Origin: Actinomycetes bacterium
GTDB taxonomy: Bacteria > Actinomycetota > Acidimicrobiia > Acidimicrobiales > Bog-793
Reading direction: 5' to 3'
Length of the DNA: 7,443 nt
Assembly (NCBI GenBank): GCA_021821585.1
Contig: JAKACF010000148.1
Span: 1-7,443 of the forward strand
Under the pieces are notes generated by a model. The model saw nothing but the letters and a program-made list of their open reading frames with translations, was not told where the DNA came from and made no database searches. The translations under genes were made by a program, and so were the position numbers. Positions within the stretch are counted from its first letter, which is position 1. The number at the start of each line of letters is the position of its first letter. This document shows positions 1-7,443 of this stretch, in pieces.

Positions 1-1
1 C

Positions 2-127
2 GGCCTCGGGGTCGACCGCCTCGTCATGCTGCTCGCGGATGTCCACCACATCCGGGAGGTGCTGCTCTTCCCGACGCTCCGCCCGGAGGCGGCGAGGGAG
101 CCCGAGAGCCCGGGCCCGGCGAGCTAG
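2..127 (+). CDS. lysS: Lysyl-tRNA synthetase, class II (C-terminal fragment)
   Basis: This is the 3' end of a gene that begins left of the window; 41 codons plus a TAG stop are present. The reading GLGVDRLVMLLAD is the class II aminoacyl-tRNA synthetase motif 3 (G-x-G-x-D-R-L). It is followed by HHIREVLLFPTLRPE, which closely matches the typical LysRS ending (sIRDVILFPxLRPe). Motif 3 contributes an ATP-binding arginine in the aminoacylation site, so the full enzyme would charge tRNA-Lys with lysine in the cytoplasm. About 15 poorly conserved residues (rich in E, P and S) follow the motif, a normal tail. Asp/Asn-type synthetases share motif 3, but the LLFPTLRP ending favours LysRS. The stop overlaps the stop of the convergent prenyl synthase gene. 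Confidence 0.82.
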   Translation, partial: GLGVDRLVMLLADVHHIREVLLFPTLRPEAAREPESPGPAS

Positions 128-1140
128 CCGGCGAGCTGCTCGAAGCGCTCCCGGGCGCCCTCGGCCGCCTGGGTGAGGTCGTCGGCGACGTCGTTCGCCA
201 GGCGGGCGAGGCGGGCGCTGATGGCGTCGCCGTCGAGCCGGCTGGCGGCCTCGGCCGCCCGGTCGGCGTAGGTCCGGGCGACGAGGGCGGACGAGACGAT
301 CCCGCTCGAGGAGGCGACGAGGGCCCTCGCCCGCTCCCGATCGTCCTCGTCGAGGGGCTTGCCGAGCAGGTCGCGCAGCGCCGGGGCCACCGAGCGGTCC
401 GCCAGCGCCCGCTGGAGGGGGAGGGTGTAGATGCCCTCGGCGAGGTCCTGGCCGGGCGGCTTGCCGAGCTCGGCCTCGGTGGCGATGACGTCGAGGACGT
501 CGTCGCGGATCTGGAAGACCATCCCGAAGGCCTCTCCGAAGGCGGTGAGGTCCTCGACCATGGTGCGGTCGAGGCCGGCCGTCAGCCCTCCGATCCGGCA
601 GGCGGTCGACATGAGCGCAGCGGTCTTGTCGGCGATCGCCGACAGGTAGTCCTTCTCGTCGCGCTCGATCTGGTAGGCGGCCCGCACCTCGGACACCTGG
701 CCCTGGCAGAGGCGGGCGAGCGTGGCGGCGAGCAGGCCGGCGATCTCCGGACCGAGGCTGGCGGCGATCTCGGCCGAGCGGGCGAGGAGGAAGTCGCCGG
801 CCACGATGGCGACGAGGTTCCCCCAGCGGGCGTTGACGCTCGCCACGCTGCGGCGGCGGACGGCCTCGTCCATGACGTCGTCGTGGTAGAGCGAGGCCAG
901 GTGGACGAGCTCGACCGAGACGCCCCCGAGCAGGCTCTCCCTCGTGATCCGGCCGCCGCCGAGCTCGGCCGCGGTGAGCGTGAGGGCCGGGCGCAGGCGT
1001 TTTCCGCCGGCCAGGATGAGGTGGCTGGCGACGTCGTTCAGAAAGGGATCGTCACCGAGGACGGACTCCCTCAGGCATGCCTCGAGGCGCGCCAGCTCGC
1101 CGTCAGAGACCGGGAGTGCGAAGAGGTCGGACCCGCTCAC
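124..1140 (-). CDS. trans-polyprenyl diphosphate synthase (long-chain type)
   Basis: The enzyme condenses isopentenyl diphosphate units onto an allylic diphosphate, giving the chain used for menaquinone or other isoprenoids. Counting from GTG at 1140 (338 aa, normal for the family), the order is GKRLRP at 46-51, first aspartate-rich motif DDVMD at 87-91, second motif DDVLD at 213-217 and a GKPPGQD segment after it. All Mg-diphosphate-binding aspartates are present. The residues four and five before the first motif are Ser and Ala (ASLYHDD). Small residues there are known to permit long products, so a hepta- to nonaprenyl-type product is inferred; exact chain length cannot be read. It resembles mycobacterial GrcC-type proteins. 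The frame stays open to a TTG at 1179, but neither start has a convincing Shine-Dalgarno. A TAGGGT -10-like hexamer 8 nt before the GTG suggests a leaderless transcript, so I prefer 1140. Confidence 0.9.
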   Translation of the reverse strand: MSGSDLFALPVSDGELARLEACLRESVLGDDPFLNDVASHLILAGGKRLRPALTLTAAELGGGRITRESLLGGVSVELVHLASLYHDDVMDEAVRRRSVASVNARWGNLVAIVAGDFLLARSAEIAASLGPEIAGLLAATLARLCQGQVSEVRAAYQIERDEKDYLSAIADKTAALMSTACRIGGLTAGLDRTMVEDLTAFGEAFGMVFQIRDDVLDVIATEAELGKPPGQDLAEGIYTLPLQRALADRSVAPALRDLLGKPLDEDDRERARALVASSSGIVSSALVARTYADRAAEAASRLDGDAISARLARLANDVADDLTQAAEGARERFEQLAG

Positions 1141-1148
1141 CAAATAGC

Positions 1149-1154
1149 ACCCTA
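1149..1154 (-). promoter_or_regulatory. Candidate -10 hexamer of the prenyl synthase gene (TAGGGT)
   Basis: On the minus strand TAGGGT fits the actinobacterial TAnnnT -10 pattern and ends 8 nt before the GTG at 1140. Transcription would then begin at or next to the start codon. A TTGTTC about 19 bp upstream could be a weak -35. There is no Shine-Dalgarno in front of either possible start, which agrees with leaderless expression. This is inferred from pattern alone. Confidence 0.35.
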
Positions 1155-1266
1155 GGCGACTCGCCGGGCCGTCGAACAACCCCGGGGGCCGGCGCCGGTC
1201 GGCCCTGGTCCCGCCGCGGGGGGATTAGGGGCGGTCAGCTGCGGGGAAGCCCTGAGTGCGACGCGG

Positions 1267-1277
1267 TGTTGACAACA
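1267..1277. promoter_or_regulatory. Palindrome TGTTG-A-CAACA over a TTGACA -35-like box
   Basis: A perfect 5-bp inverted repeat around one central base lies about 90 bp upstream of clpC. It contains TTGACA (1269-1274), the consensus -35 hexamer. No good -10 is found 16-18 bp downstream of that box, so it may be an operator rather than a -35. It is not a CIRCE or HAIR element, nor the CGC-N5-GCG core recalled for ClgR sites. Confidence 0.3.
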
Positions 1278-1300
1278 TCACACATTCTCCGGTGGGACAA

Positions 1301-1321
1301 GTTGCCTACAGACGAGACAAC
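1301..1321. promoter_or_regulatory. Imperfect inverted repeat upstream of clpC (GTTGCCT-N7-AGACAAC)
   Basis: Two 7-base arms pair at six of seven positions around a 7-base spacer. The outer GTTG...CAAC halves match those of the palindrome at 1267-1277. The repeat ends 9 bp before the TAGACT hexamer, where a regulator could affect clpC transcription. No known regulator is identified. Confidence 0.28.
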
Positions 1322-1330
1322 CCCTGCCGA

Positions 1331-1336
1331 TAGACT
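1331..1336 (+). promoter_or_regulatory. Candidate clpC -10 hexamer (TAGACT)
   Basis: TAGACT fits TAnnnT and lies 32 bp before the TTG start, allowing a short leader that contains the Shine-Dalgarno. No clear -35 sits at 16-18 bp; TTGCCT (1302-1307) is 23 bp away, which is too far for a standard promoter. The call rests on the hexamer, the locally lower GC and its position. Confidence 0.35.
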
Positions 1337-1356
1337 GACCCAAAGAACCGTCCACT

Positions 1357-1362
1357 GAGGAG
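1357..1362 (+). promoter_or_regulatory. Ribosome-binding site of clpC (GAGGAG)
   Basis: GAGGAG is followed by a 6-nt spacer and then TTG at 1369. This decides the start: the TTG-initiated protein begins MFERFTDRAR, the conserved N-terminus of ClpC proteins, so the rare start codon is genuine. Confidence 0.8.
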
Positions 1363-1368
1363 CCGCAG

Positions 1369-3876
<2,508 letters not shown>

Positions 3877-3883
3877 GCCGGGG

Positions 3884-3901
3884 CTGCCGGTCCGCCGGCA
3901 G
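3884..3901. repeat. Small hairpin just after clpC
   Basis: CTGCCGG and CCGGCAG pair perfectly (7 bp) around TCCG, beginning 8 nt after the clpC stop. It may protect the 3' end or assist the stronger hairpin 23 bp downstream. It has no U-tract. Confidence 0.4.
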
Positions 3902-3923
3902 ACCAGATTGCGCCATCCGTTGG

Positions 3924-3954
3924 CAAGGGCCGGGTCCGAGGGACCCGGCCCTTG
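3924..3954. terminator. Strong bidirectional terminator hairpin between clpC and the methyltransferase gene
   Basis: A perfect 14-bp stem (CAAGGGCCGGGTCC / GGACCCGGCCCTTG) encloses a 3-base GAG loop. It lies between two convergent genes: 48 nt after the clpC stop and 5 nt beyond the methyltransferase stop on the other strand. There is no T-run on either side. That is common for hairpin terminators in high-GC actinobacteria, so termination in both directions is likely but inferred from structure and position. Confidence 0.8.
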
Positions 3955-3959
3955 TGCTG

Positions 3960-4688
3960 TCAGGCGGGCCGCCGGGCGAGGAAGACCATCTCCCTGCCGG
4001 GGCGGTCCGGCGCCTCCCGCACCTCGACGAGGTCGAGCCCGGCCGCCTCGAGGGAGGCCTCGACCTCCGGTCTCGATCGGAAGCAGATCGTCGAGTCGGA
4101 GGTCATGACGGCGCCGTCCGACTCGAAGCGGTAGGTGGACCGGAAGGACACGAGCCGCCCGTCGACGGCCGTCACCTCGACGGAGTACTCGACGGCGCCC
4201 TCGCCCGGGACCTCCCGGCGGACCCGGGAGGCCTCCGCGGTCCACTCGAGCCACGCCTCCCGCCGCGGCTCGCGGGTCTCGAAGACGAGGTGGCCACCCG
4301 GCACGAGGGCGCCCCTGATGGCCGCCAGGGCCGAGGCCCACCCCTCGTCGGAGCAGAAGACCTGTGCGACGTTGCCGGTCATGGTGGCGAGGTCGGCCGA
4401 GACCGGCGGGAGCTCCGAGACGTCGCCGAGGAGGAAGCGGACGCGGTCTGCCCCGTCCTTCCTCCGCGCCAGCGCGATCGAGGCCGCCGCCGGGTCCAGG
4501 GCGACGACCTCGAGGCCGCGACGGGCCAGCAGGCAGGCGAGCGTCCCGGTCCCGCAGCCGACGTCGAGCACCCGGTGCGCCCCGAGCTGCTCGGCCAGGG
4601 CGGCGTAGACCTCGAGGTCGGGCCGCTCGCCCTCGACGGCGTCGTAGACGCGGGCGAGGCGGGGGAGCTCGTAGTGGGCGTCAGGCAC
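3960..4688 (-). CDS. Class I SAM-dependent methyltransferase
   Basis: The 242-aa protein has a Rossmann-type methyltransferase fold. Motif I VLDVGCGTGT (40-49) binds S-adenosylmethionine. ALDPA (63-67) carries the acidic residue expected to contact the ribose, GDVSELP (88-94) is motif III-like, and DLATMTGNVAQVF (99-111) is motif IV-like. A predicted beta-rich second half (about 160-205) may shape the substrate pocket. The substrate cannot be read, since this family includes small-molecule, lipid and protein methyltransferases. The GTG start overlaps the stop of the upstream GrpB-family gene by 8 bp (GTGCCTGA), with no clear Shine-Dalgarno, so translation is probably coupled by re-initiation. 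No signal peptide or membrane segment is seen, so it should be cytoplasmic. A terminator hairpin lies 5 nt beyond its stop. Confidence 0.88.
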   Translation of the reverse strand: MPDAHYELPRLARVYDAVEGERPDLEVYAALAEQLGAHRVLDVGCGTGTLACLLARRGLEVVALDPAAASIALARRKDGADRVRFLLGDVSELPPVSADLATMTGNVAQVFCSDEGWASALAAIRGALVPGGHLVFETREPRREAWLEWTAEASRVRREVPGEGAVEYSVEVTAVDGRLVSFRSTYRFESDGAVMTSDSTICFRSRPEVEASLEAAGLDLVEVREAPDRPGREMVFLARRPA

Positions 4689-5280
4689 CGGCCGCCCCGG
4701 CAGCCGAGGGCCGGGCGGGCGCCCCGAGCTGCCAGCCGGTCTCTTCCGCGAAGGACTCGATCCGCCGGCGGCGCGACTCGATGAACGGCGCCTTGGCGGC
4801 CGAGTAGGCGGCCCGGTCCGCCGCCCCGGCGGCCCGCCGCTTGGCCTCGGAGTAGGCGGCCGCCTCGCCGGGGTGGGCCCGGAGGAAGTCCCGGAAGAGG
4901 AGGTCCCAGCGCTCGCCCGCCGAGCCGGCCTCCCTCACGTGCACGTTGCAGAGCCGAAGCCCGGAGCCGTCGTAGCGGGCGAACAGGACGGCTTCTGGGT
5001 TGACGGACCGGAACGAGAGGCCGCACGCGTCCGCCGCGTCGAGGTCGAAGGACGAGCCGGGCGCCAGCCCGACGCTCAGGTCGACGAGCGGCTTGGCTGC
5101 ACAGCCGGGGACCGACGTCGAGCCGACGTGCTCGACCCGGGCCGCCGGCAGGACTGCTCGCAGCGGGGCGGCGAGCAGCGAGAAGGCGGCGGGCCAGGAC
5201 GGGTCGTAGTCGACGACGCGGACCTCGCCGTCGAGAAGGCCGAGGCCCCCGAGCTCCGCCTGCGGTTCGAGCCGGTCCAT
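4681..5280 (-). CDS. GrpB family protein (UPF0157, nucleotidyltransferase-like)
   Basis: The 199-aa protein has the family hallmarks: YDPSWP (25-30), VEHVGSTSVPG (49-59), AAKPLVDLSV (61-70), NVHV (112-115), FRDFLRAHP (129-137), YSEAKRRAA (143-151) and a final AAYSAAKAPFIE (157-168). The GST and downstream Asp resemble the active-site layout of the polymerase-beta nucleotidyltransferase superfamily, to which GrpB proteins are assigned. The second acidic position of the usual DxD is Ser here (D67-L-S69). The reaction and substrate are not known to me, and related domains occur fused to dephospho-CoA kinase in some actinobacteria. It starts with ATG, lies 31 bp after the peptidase gene, and its stop overlaps the methyltransferase start. 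No signal peptide is visible; the C-terminal tail is Ala/Pro-rich. Confidence 0.88.
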   Translation of the reverse strand: MDRLEPQAELGGLGLLDGEVRVVDYDPSWPAAFSLLAAPLRAVLPAARVEHVGSTSVPGCAAKPLVDLSVGLAPGSSFDLDAADACGLSFRSVNPEAVLFARYDGSGLRLCNVHVREAGSAGERWDLLFRDFLRAHPGEAAAYSEAKRRAAGAADRAAYSAAKAPFIESRRRRIESFAEETGWQLGAPARPSAAGAAGA

Positions 5281-5311
5281 GGGCGCAGTCTCGCAGCCCG
5301 GCAGGGACGTC

Positions 5312-7099
5312 TCAGGTGAGGCCGAGGCCCTCGACGATCGCCCGGCTCCCCTTGCCGGTGAACTTCAGCCAGACCGTCGCCGTGCGGTAGGAGAACTGCG
5401 GGAGGAAGACGAGGACCTTGTGGACGGTCGTGGTGGCATGCGTGCTCACCGTCGCGACGGCCCTGTTGTTGACGAGGACGGTGATGTCGCCGCAGGTCGG
5501 GCACTTCGTGACGACGAGCCCGATCCGGCGGACGTGGGCGTTCCAGATGGCGAGCTCGGCGCCGGGACGGGTCGTCTCGGCGTAGGCGCCGAGGTAGTAG
5601 CCCGCCGACGTGTGCCGGCTCCAGGACGCCACGCGTACCCCGAGCGACGCCGAGCCGAGGGGAAGGGCGCTGCAGTGCGGGGCCGACCAGGTCGAGATCG
5701 CCCCGTTGGCCGTGCGCGCCCGGACCGAGAAGCAGTACTCGTCGCCCGGTGCGCCGAAGACGGACTCGTAGTCGCGGCTCGTGTGCTGCCAGCCCGACGG
5801 GTACCTCCAGGCGCCGAAGCCGGCCTGGTCGTACCGGCGCACCTCGTAGCGGACGTCGTAGCTCGCCACCTTGACGAGCCGGTCGGTCGCCGAATAGCGG
5901 GCGAGGACCTGCCGGGTGACCTGGAACGAGCGCGCCGGGCTCGAGACCCGCACGACCGGGGGCGGGGTCGGCATGACGGCAAGCCGAGTGCTGAAGGGGG
6001 AGGTCCAGCCGCCGAGGTTGTGGGCGGCGACGGAGAAGGCGTACTGGCCCCCTGTGGAGAGGCCCCCGACGGTGGTCGAGGTGGAGGTGACCTCGATGGT
6101 CCTCACGAGCACACCCGACCTGAACACCCGGACCTGGTAGCCGGTGATCGCCATGCCGCCGTCGCTCGAGGGGGCCTGCCAGGCGAGGCGGACCGACGTC
6201 GTCTGGGGCAGCCCCGAGAGCGCCCTCGGCACGCTCGGGGCGCTCACGTAGTGGTCGGAGAAGGACTGGCCGCTCGCCGACTGCGGCGTCGGTGCGCTCG
6301 GCAGGGCGAGGACCTTCCCGCTCTGGTCGACGAGCTCGACCTCGTTCTTGGCGGTCATGGAGGTGCCGTACCAGCCGGTGCCCGATCCGAAGTTGCCGTA
6401 GACCTGGGTCCCGGAGAACCGGACCGTGCCGAAGTCGGCCGGGGTGGACTGGGTCGACCCGACGGTGGGCGCCTCCTCGATCCACTCGGCCGACAGGCCG
6501 GGCGGCGAGTACCGGAGGGACCTGGAGTGCCAGGTCCACCCCGCCGTCGTGTCGGTCATGGAGATCGTCCACTGCCCGCTCGCCGTCTCGATGACGGAGG
6601 CGTCGATGTGGTCCCCGGGGCGCACGGGATGGGGGATCGCCTCGGCGCTGTTCGGGAGCAGCTCCCACCAGGGCCAGTAGCCGCCGGCGGTGTCCTGGGC
6701 GGTCCCGGTCTGGATGAGCTTCGAGCTCGTCACCCCGTCGACCCCGACCCAGGTGGCCGAGTACAGCTTCTCCGAGGATGCCTTCACCGCCGGCACCGTC
6801 CAGCTGGCCCTCGCACCGTGGAAGCCGCTGCCGGTGAGGACGAGGCCGGACCAGTTCGTGCTCTGCTGGGTGTAGCGCTCACCCGGCCACAGGCTGTGCA
6901 GGGCGGGAAGGCGGAAGCTGGCGACGCGACCGACGACGGCCCCGCGGACGACGCCTCGGCGACCGGTCATGCTCGAGTGGGGCGCCCCTGGCGTGGACCC
7001 GGTCGAGGCGAGCGCACCGAGGAGCCCGACCGCCGCCAAGGCGAGCCCGGCCCGCCGAACGGCCCGGGGTGCCCGCCTCTTCCTGCTGCTGCTCGCCAT
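5312..7099 (-). CDS. Secreted glutamic peptidase (G1/eqolisin-like) with fibronectin-like modules
   Basis: Numbering is from ATG 7099 (595 aa). A basic start and hydrophobic stretch (about 17-32) form a Sec-type signal peptide; residues 35-78 may be a basic propeptide. The catalytic domain spans about 79-235: STNWSG, WTVPAV, TWVGVDG, LIQTGT, YWPWWELLP, LSAEWIEEAP, FGTVRFSGT. These match fungal glutamic peptidases (scytalidoglutamic peptidase, aspergilloglutamic peptidase), whose catalytic pair is Gln and Glu. Gln130 and Glu205 are the equivalents, 75 residues apart versus 83 in the fungal enzyme. A fibronectin III domain follows (about 288-376), then a second fibronectin-like domain (about 381-479, possible disulfide Cys456-Cys476) and a beta-rich C-terminal domain with CPTCG (533-537). 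It probably cleaves proteins outside the cell, perhaps at acidic pH, the extra modules aiding surface or substrate binding. GGAGG lies 4 nt before ATG; GTG at 7102 directly precedes it and is a less likely start. Confidence 0.85.
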   Translation of the reverse strand: MASSSRKRRAPRAVRRAGLALAAVGLLGALASTGSTPGAPHSSMTGRRGVVRGAVVGRVASFRLPALHSLWPGERYTQQSTNWSGLVLTGSGFHGARASWTVPAVKASSEKLYSATWVGVDGVTSSKLIQTGTAQDTAGGYWPWWELLPNSAEAIPHPVRPGDHIDASVIETASGQWTISMTDTTAGWTWHSRSLRYSPPGLSAEWIEEAPTVGSTQSTPADFGTVRFSGTQVYGNFGSGTGWYGTSMTAKNEVELVDQSGKVLALPSAPTPQSASGQSFSDHYVSAPSVPRALSGLPQTTSVRLAWQAPSSDGGMAITGYQVRVFRSGVLVRTIEVTSTSTTVGGLSTGGQYAFSVAAHNLGGWTSPFSTRLAVMPTPPPVVRVSSPARSFQVTRQVLARYSATDRLVKVASYDVRYEVRRYDQAGFGAWRYPSGWQHTSRDYESVFGAPGDEYCFSVRARTANGAISTWSAPHCSALPLGSASLGVRVASWSRHTSAGYYLGAYAETTRPGAELAIWNAHVRRIGLVVTKCPTCGDITVLVNNRAVATVSTHATTTVHKVLVFLPQFSYRTATVWLKFTGKGSRAIVEGLGLT

Positions 7100-7103
7100 C
7101 ACC

Positions 7104-7108
7104 CCTCC
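7104..7108 (-). promoter_or_regulatory. Ribosome-binding site of the glutamic peptidase gene (GGAGG)
   Basis: GGAGG within GGGAGGGG is 4 nt before ATG 7099 and only 1 nt before GTG 7102. The spacing favours the ATG. Confidence 0.6.
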
Positions 7109-7123
7109 CGCGTCGGTGGCGGA

Positions 7124-7129
7124 ATCCTA
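7124..7129 (-). promoter_or_regulatory. Candidate -10 hexamer of the peptidase gene (TAGGAT)
   Basis: On the minus strand TAGGAT fits TAnnnT and ends 24 nt before the ATG, leaving a short leader with the GGAGG ribosome-binding site. No matching -35 is visible at 16-18 bp. Confidence 0.4.
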
Positions 7130-7224
7130 GTGACCGTGCAACGGAGGGCCTGTTGTGCACCTCGCGCCGGCTCTCCCCACCAGAGCGGACCGAGCCCCGC
7201 ACGAACTGCGATCGTGTCGAGCGC

Positions 7225-7244
7225 CCGGTCGGCTCACCGACCGG
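7225..7244. repeat. 8-bp hairpin (possible terminator or regulatory stem)
   Basis: CCGGTCGG and CCGACCGG pair perfectly around a CTCA loop. There is no T-run. It could end leftward transcription entering from beyond the window, but no gene inside the window ends here, so its role is open. Confidence 0.4.
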
Positions 7245-7324
7245 CCACGAGCGGCTGGCAGGTCGAGACGGCGCCCGAACGAGTCCCTACGGAGGGCGAA
7301 GGCCCCGCCCTGCGGCTGAGCGCG

Positions 7325-7338
7325 ACGAGGGACCTCGT
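7325..7338. repeat. 14-bp palindrome ACGAGG-GA-CCTCGT
   Basis: A perfect 6-bp inverted repeat with a 2-base centre lies 36 bp upstream of the TAGGAT hexamer at 7375. The tight spacing suits a dimeric DNA-binding protein better than an RNA hairpin. Its position near a putative -35 region makes an operator conceivable, but this is weak evidence. Confidence 0.25.
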
Positions 7339-7374
7339 GCTTCGTGGCGCCGCCTGAGGCCCGCCGTCGCCTGG

Positions 7375-7380
7375 TAGGAT
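7375..7380 (+). promoter_or_regulatory. Candidate rightward -10 hexamer (TAGGAT)
   Basis: TAGGAT, identical to the candidate upstream of the peptidase gene, points out of the window. The flanking sequence TCGCCTGGTAG (7367-7377) recurs as TCGCTGGTAG at 7388-7397. No clear -35 is present. It may drive a gene or RNA starting right of the window. Confidence 0.3.
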
Positions 7381-7443
7381 TGGATTGTCGCTGGTAGTGG
7401 CCGGCGTGGCCTGTTCGAGAGATCCCCGAGACGGCCGGATCCG

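Larger units (their letters stand above)
7130..7443. other. Intergenic region at the right edge without a supportable gene
   Basis: About 310 bp separate the peptidase promoter from the window end. Frames here are open only because of high GC, and their translations are Arg/Pro-rich with no recognisable motif. I do not recognise tRNA, rRNA, tmRNA, SRP RNA or a riboswitch. It contains a hairpin (7225-7244), a palindrome (7325-7338) and a rightward -10-like hexamer (7375-7380). A GTG at 7397 opens a 15-codon frame to the edge, but it lacks a Shine-Dalgarno and cannot be assigned. The next gene probably begins just beyond the window. Confidence 0.5.

Noticed and set aside
1189..1198. Self-complementary CCGGCGCCGG in the intergenic region
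   Set aside because: Short GC-only palindromes are expected often in DNA of this composition and nothing else supports a function.
1269..1274. TTGACA as the -35 of a standard clpC promoter
   Set aside because: The sequence 16-18 bp downstream (GGTGGGA) is a poor -10, so I list it only as part of a palindrome.
5076..6668. A second long minus-strand frame within the peptidase gene
   Set aside because: It is out of frame with the recognised protein, rich in Arg/His/Pro, and its end overlaps the GrpB gene in the wrong frame.
5279..7357. A 692-codon open frame on the plus strand opposite the peptidase gene
   Set aside because: It is a shadow of the peptidase gene: the translation is Gly/Arg/Asp/Pro-rich without motifs, while the minus-strand frame has a signal peptide, catalytic motifs and folded domains.
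7397..7443. Start of a plus-strand gene at GTG 7397
   Set aside because: Only 15 codons are visible, there is no ribosome-binding site, and the residues match nothing I recognise.

Overview
The window is very GC-rich, with strong G/C bias at third codon positions and frequent GTG/TTG starts. Gene content and protein style point to an actinobacterium. An acidophilic or Acidimicrobiia-like lineage is possible, because one gene encodes a secreted glutamic (G1-type) peptidase, but this placement is inference.

Left part (1-3960): the window opens with the last 41 codons of a class II lysyl-tRNA synthetase (lysS, + strand). It meets a convergent trans-polyprenyl diphosphate synthase gene (- strand), and the two stop codons overlap in a CTAG. 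The prenyl synthase and clpC (+ strand) are divergently transcribed from a roughly 230 bp intergenic region. That region is less GC-rich close to clpC and carries -10-like hexamers, palindromes and repeated GACAA half-sites. clpC is full length (835 aa, Hsp100 unfoldase for the Clp protease), starts with TTG behind a good Shine-Dalgarno, and ends before a perfect 14-bp terminator hairpin. The lysS-...-clpC neighbourhood resembles the lysS-lsr2-clpC order of other actinobacteria, but a prenyl synthase sits between them and no lsr2 is present.

Right part (3960-7102): three genes lie on the - strand and read toward clpC. They are a secreted G1 (eqolisin-like) glutamic peptidase with fibronectin-like modules, a GrpB/UPF0157 family protein 31 bp downstream, and a class I SAM-dependent methyltransferase whose GTG start overlaps the GrpB stop by 8 bp. 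They may form one transcript, or the GrpB-methyltransferase pair may be a coupled unit behind the peptidase. The hairpin at 3924-3954 can end transcription from both sides.

Right edge (7103-7443): about 340 bp without a supportable gene. It holds the peptidase ribosome-binding site and a candidate -10, an 8-bp-stem hairpin, a 14-bp palindrome, and a second -10-like TAGGAT pointing out of the window. I see no mobile element, CRISPR array, tRNA or rRNA. Most of the window is housekeeping; the modular glutamic peptidase is the most unusual gene.
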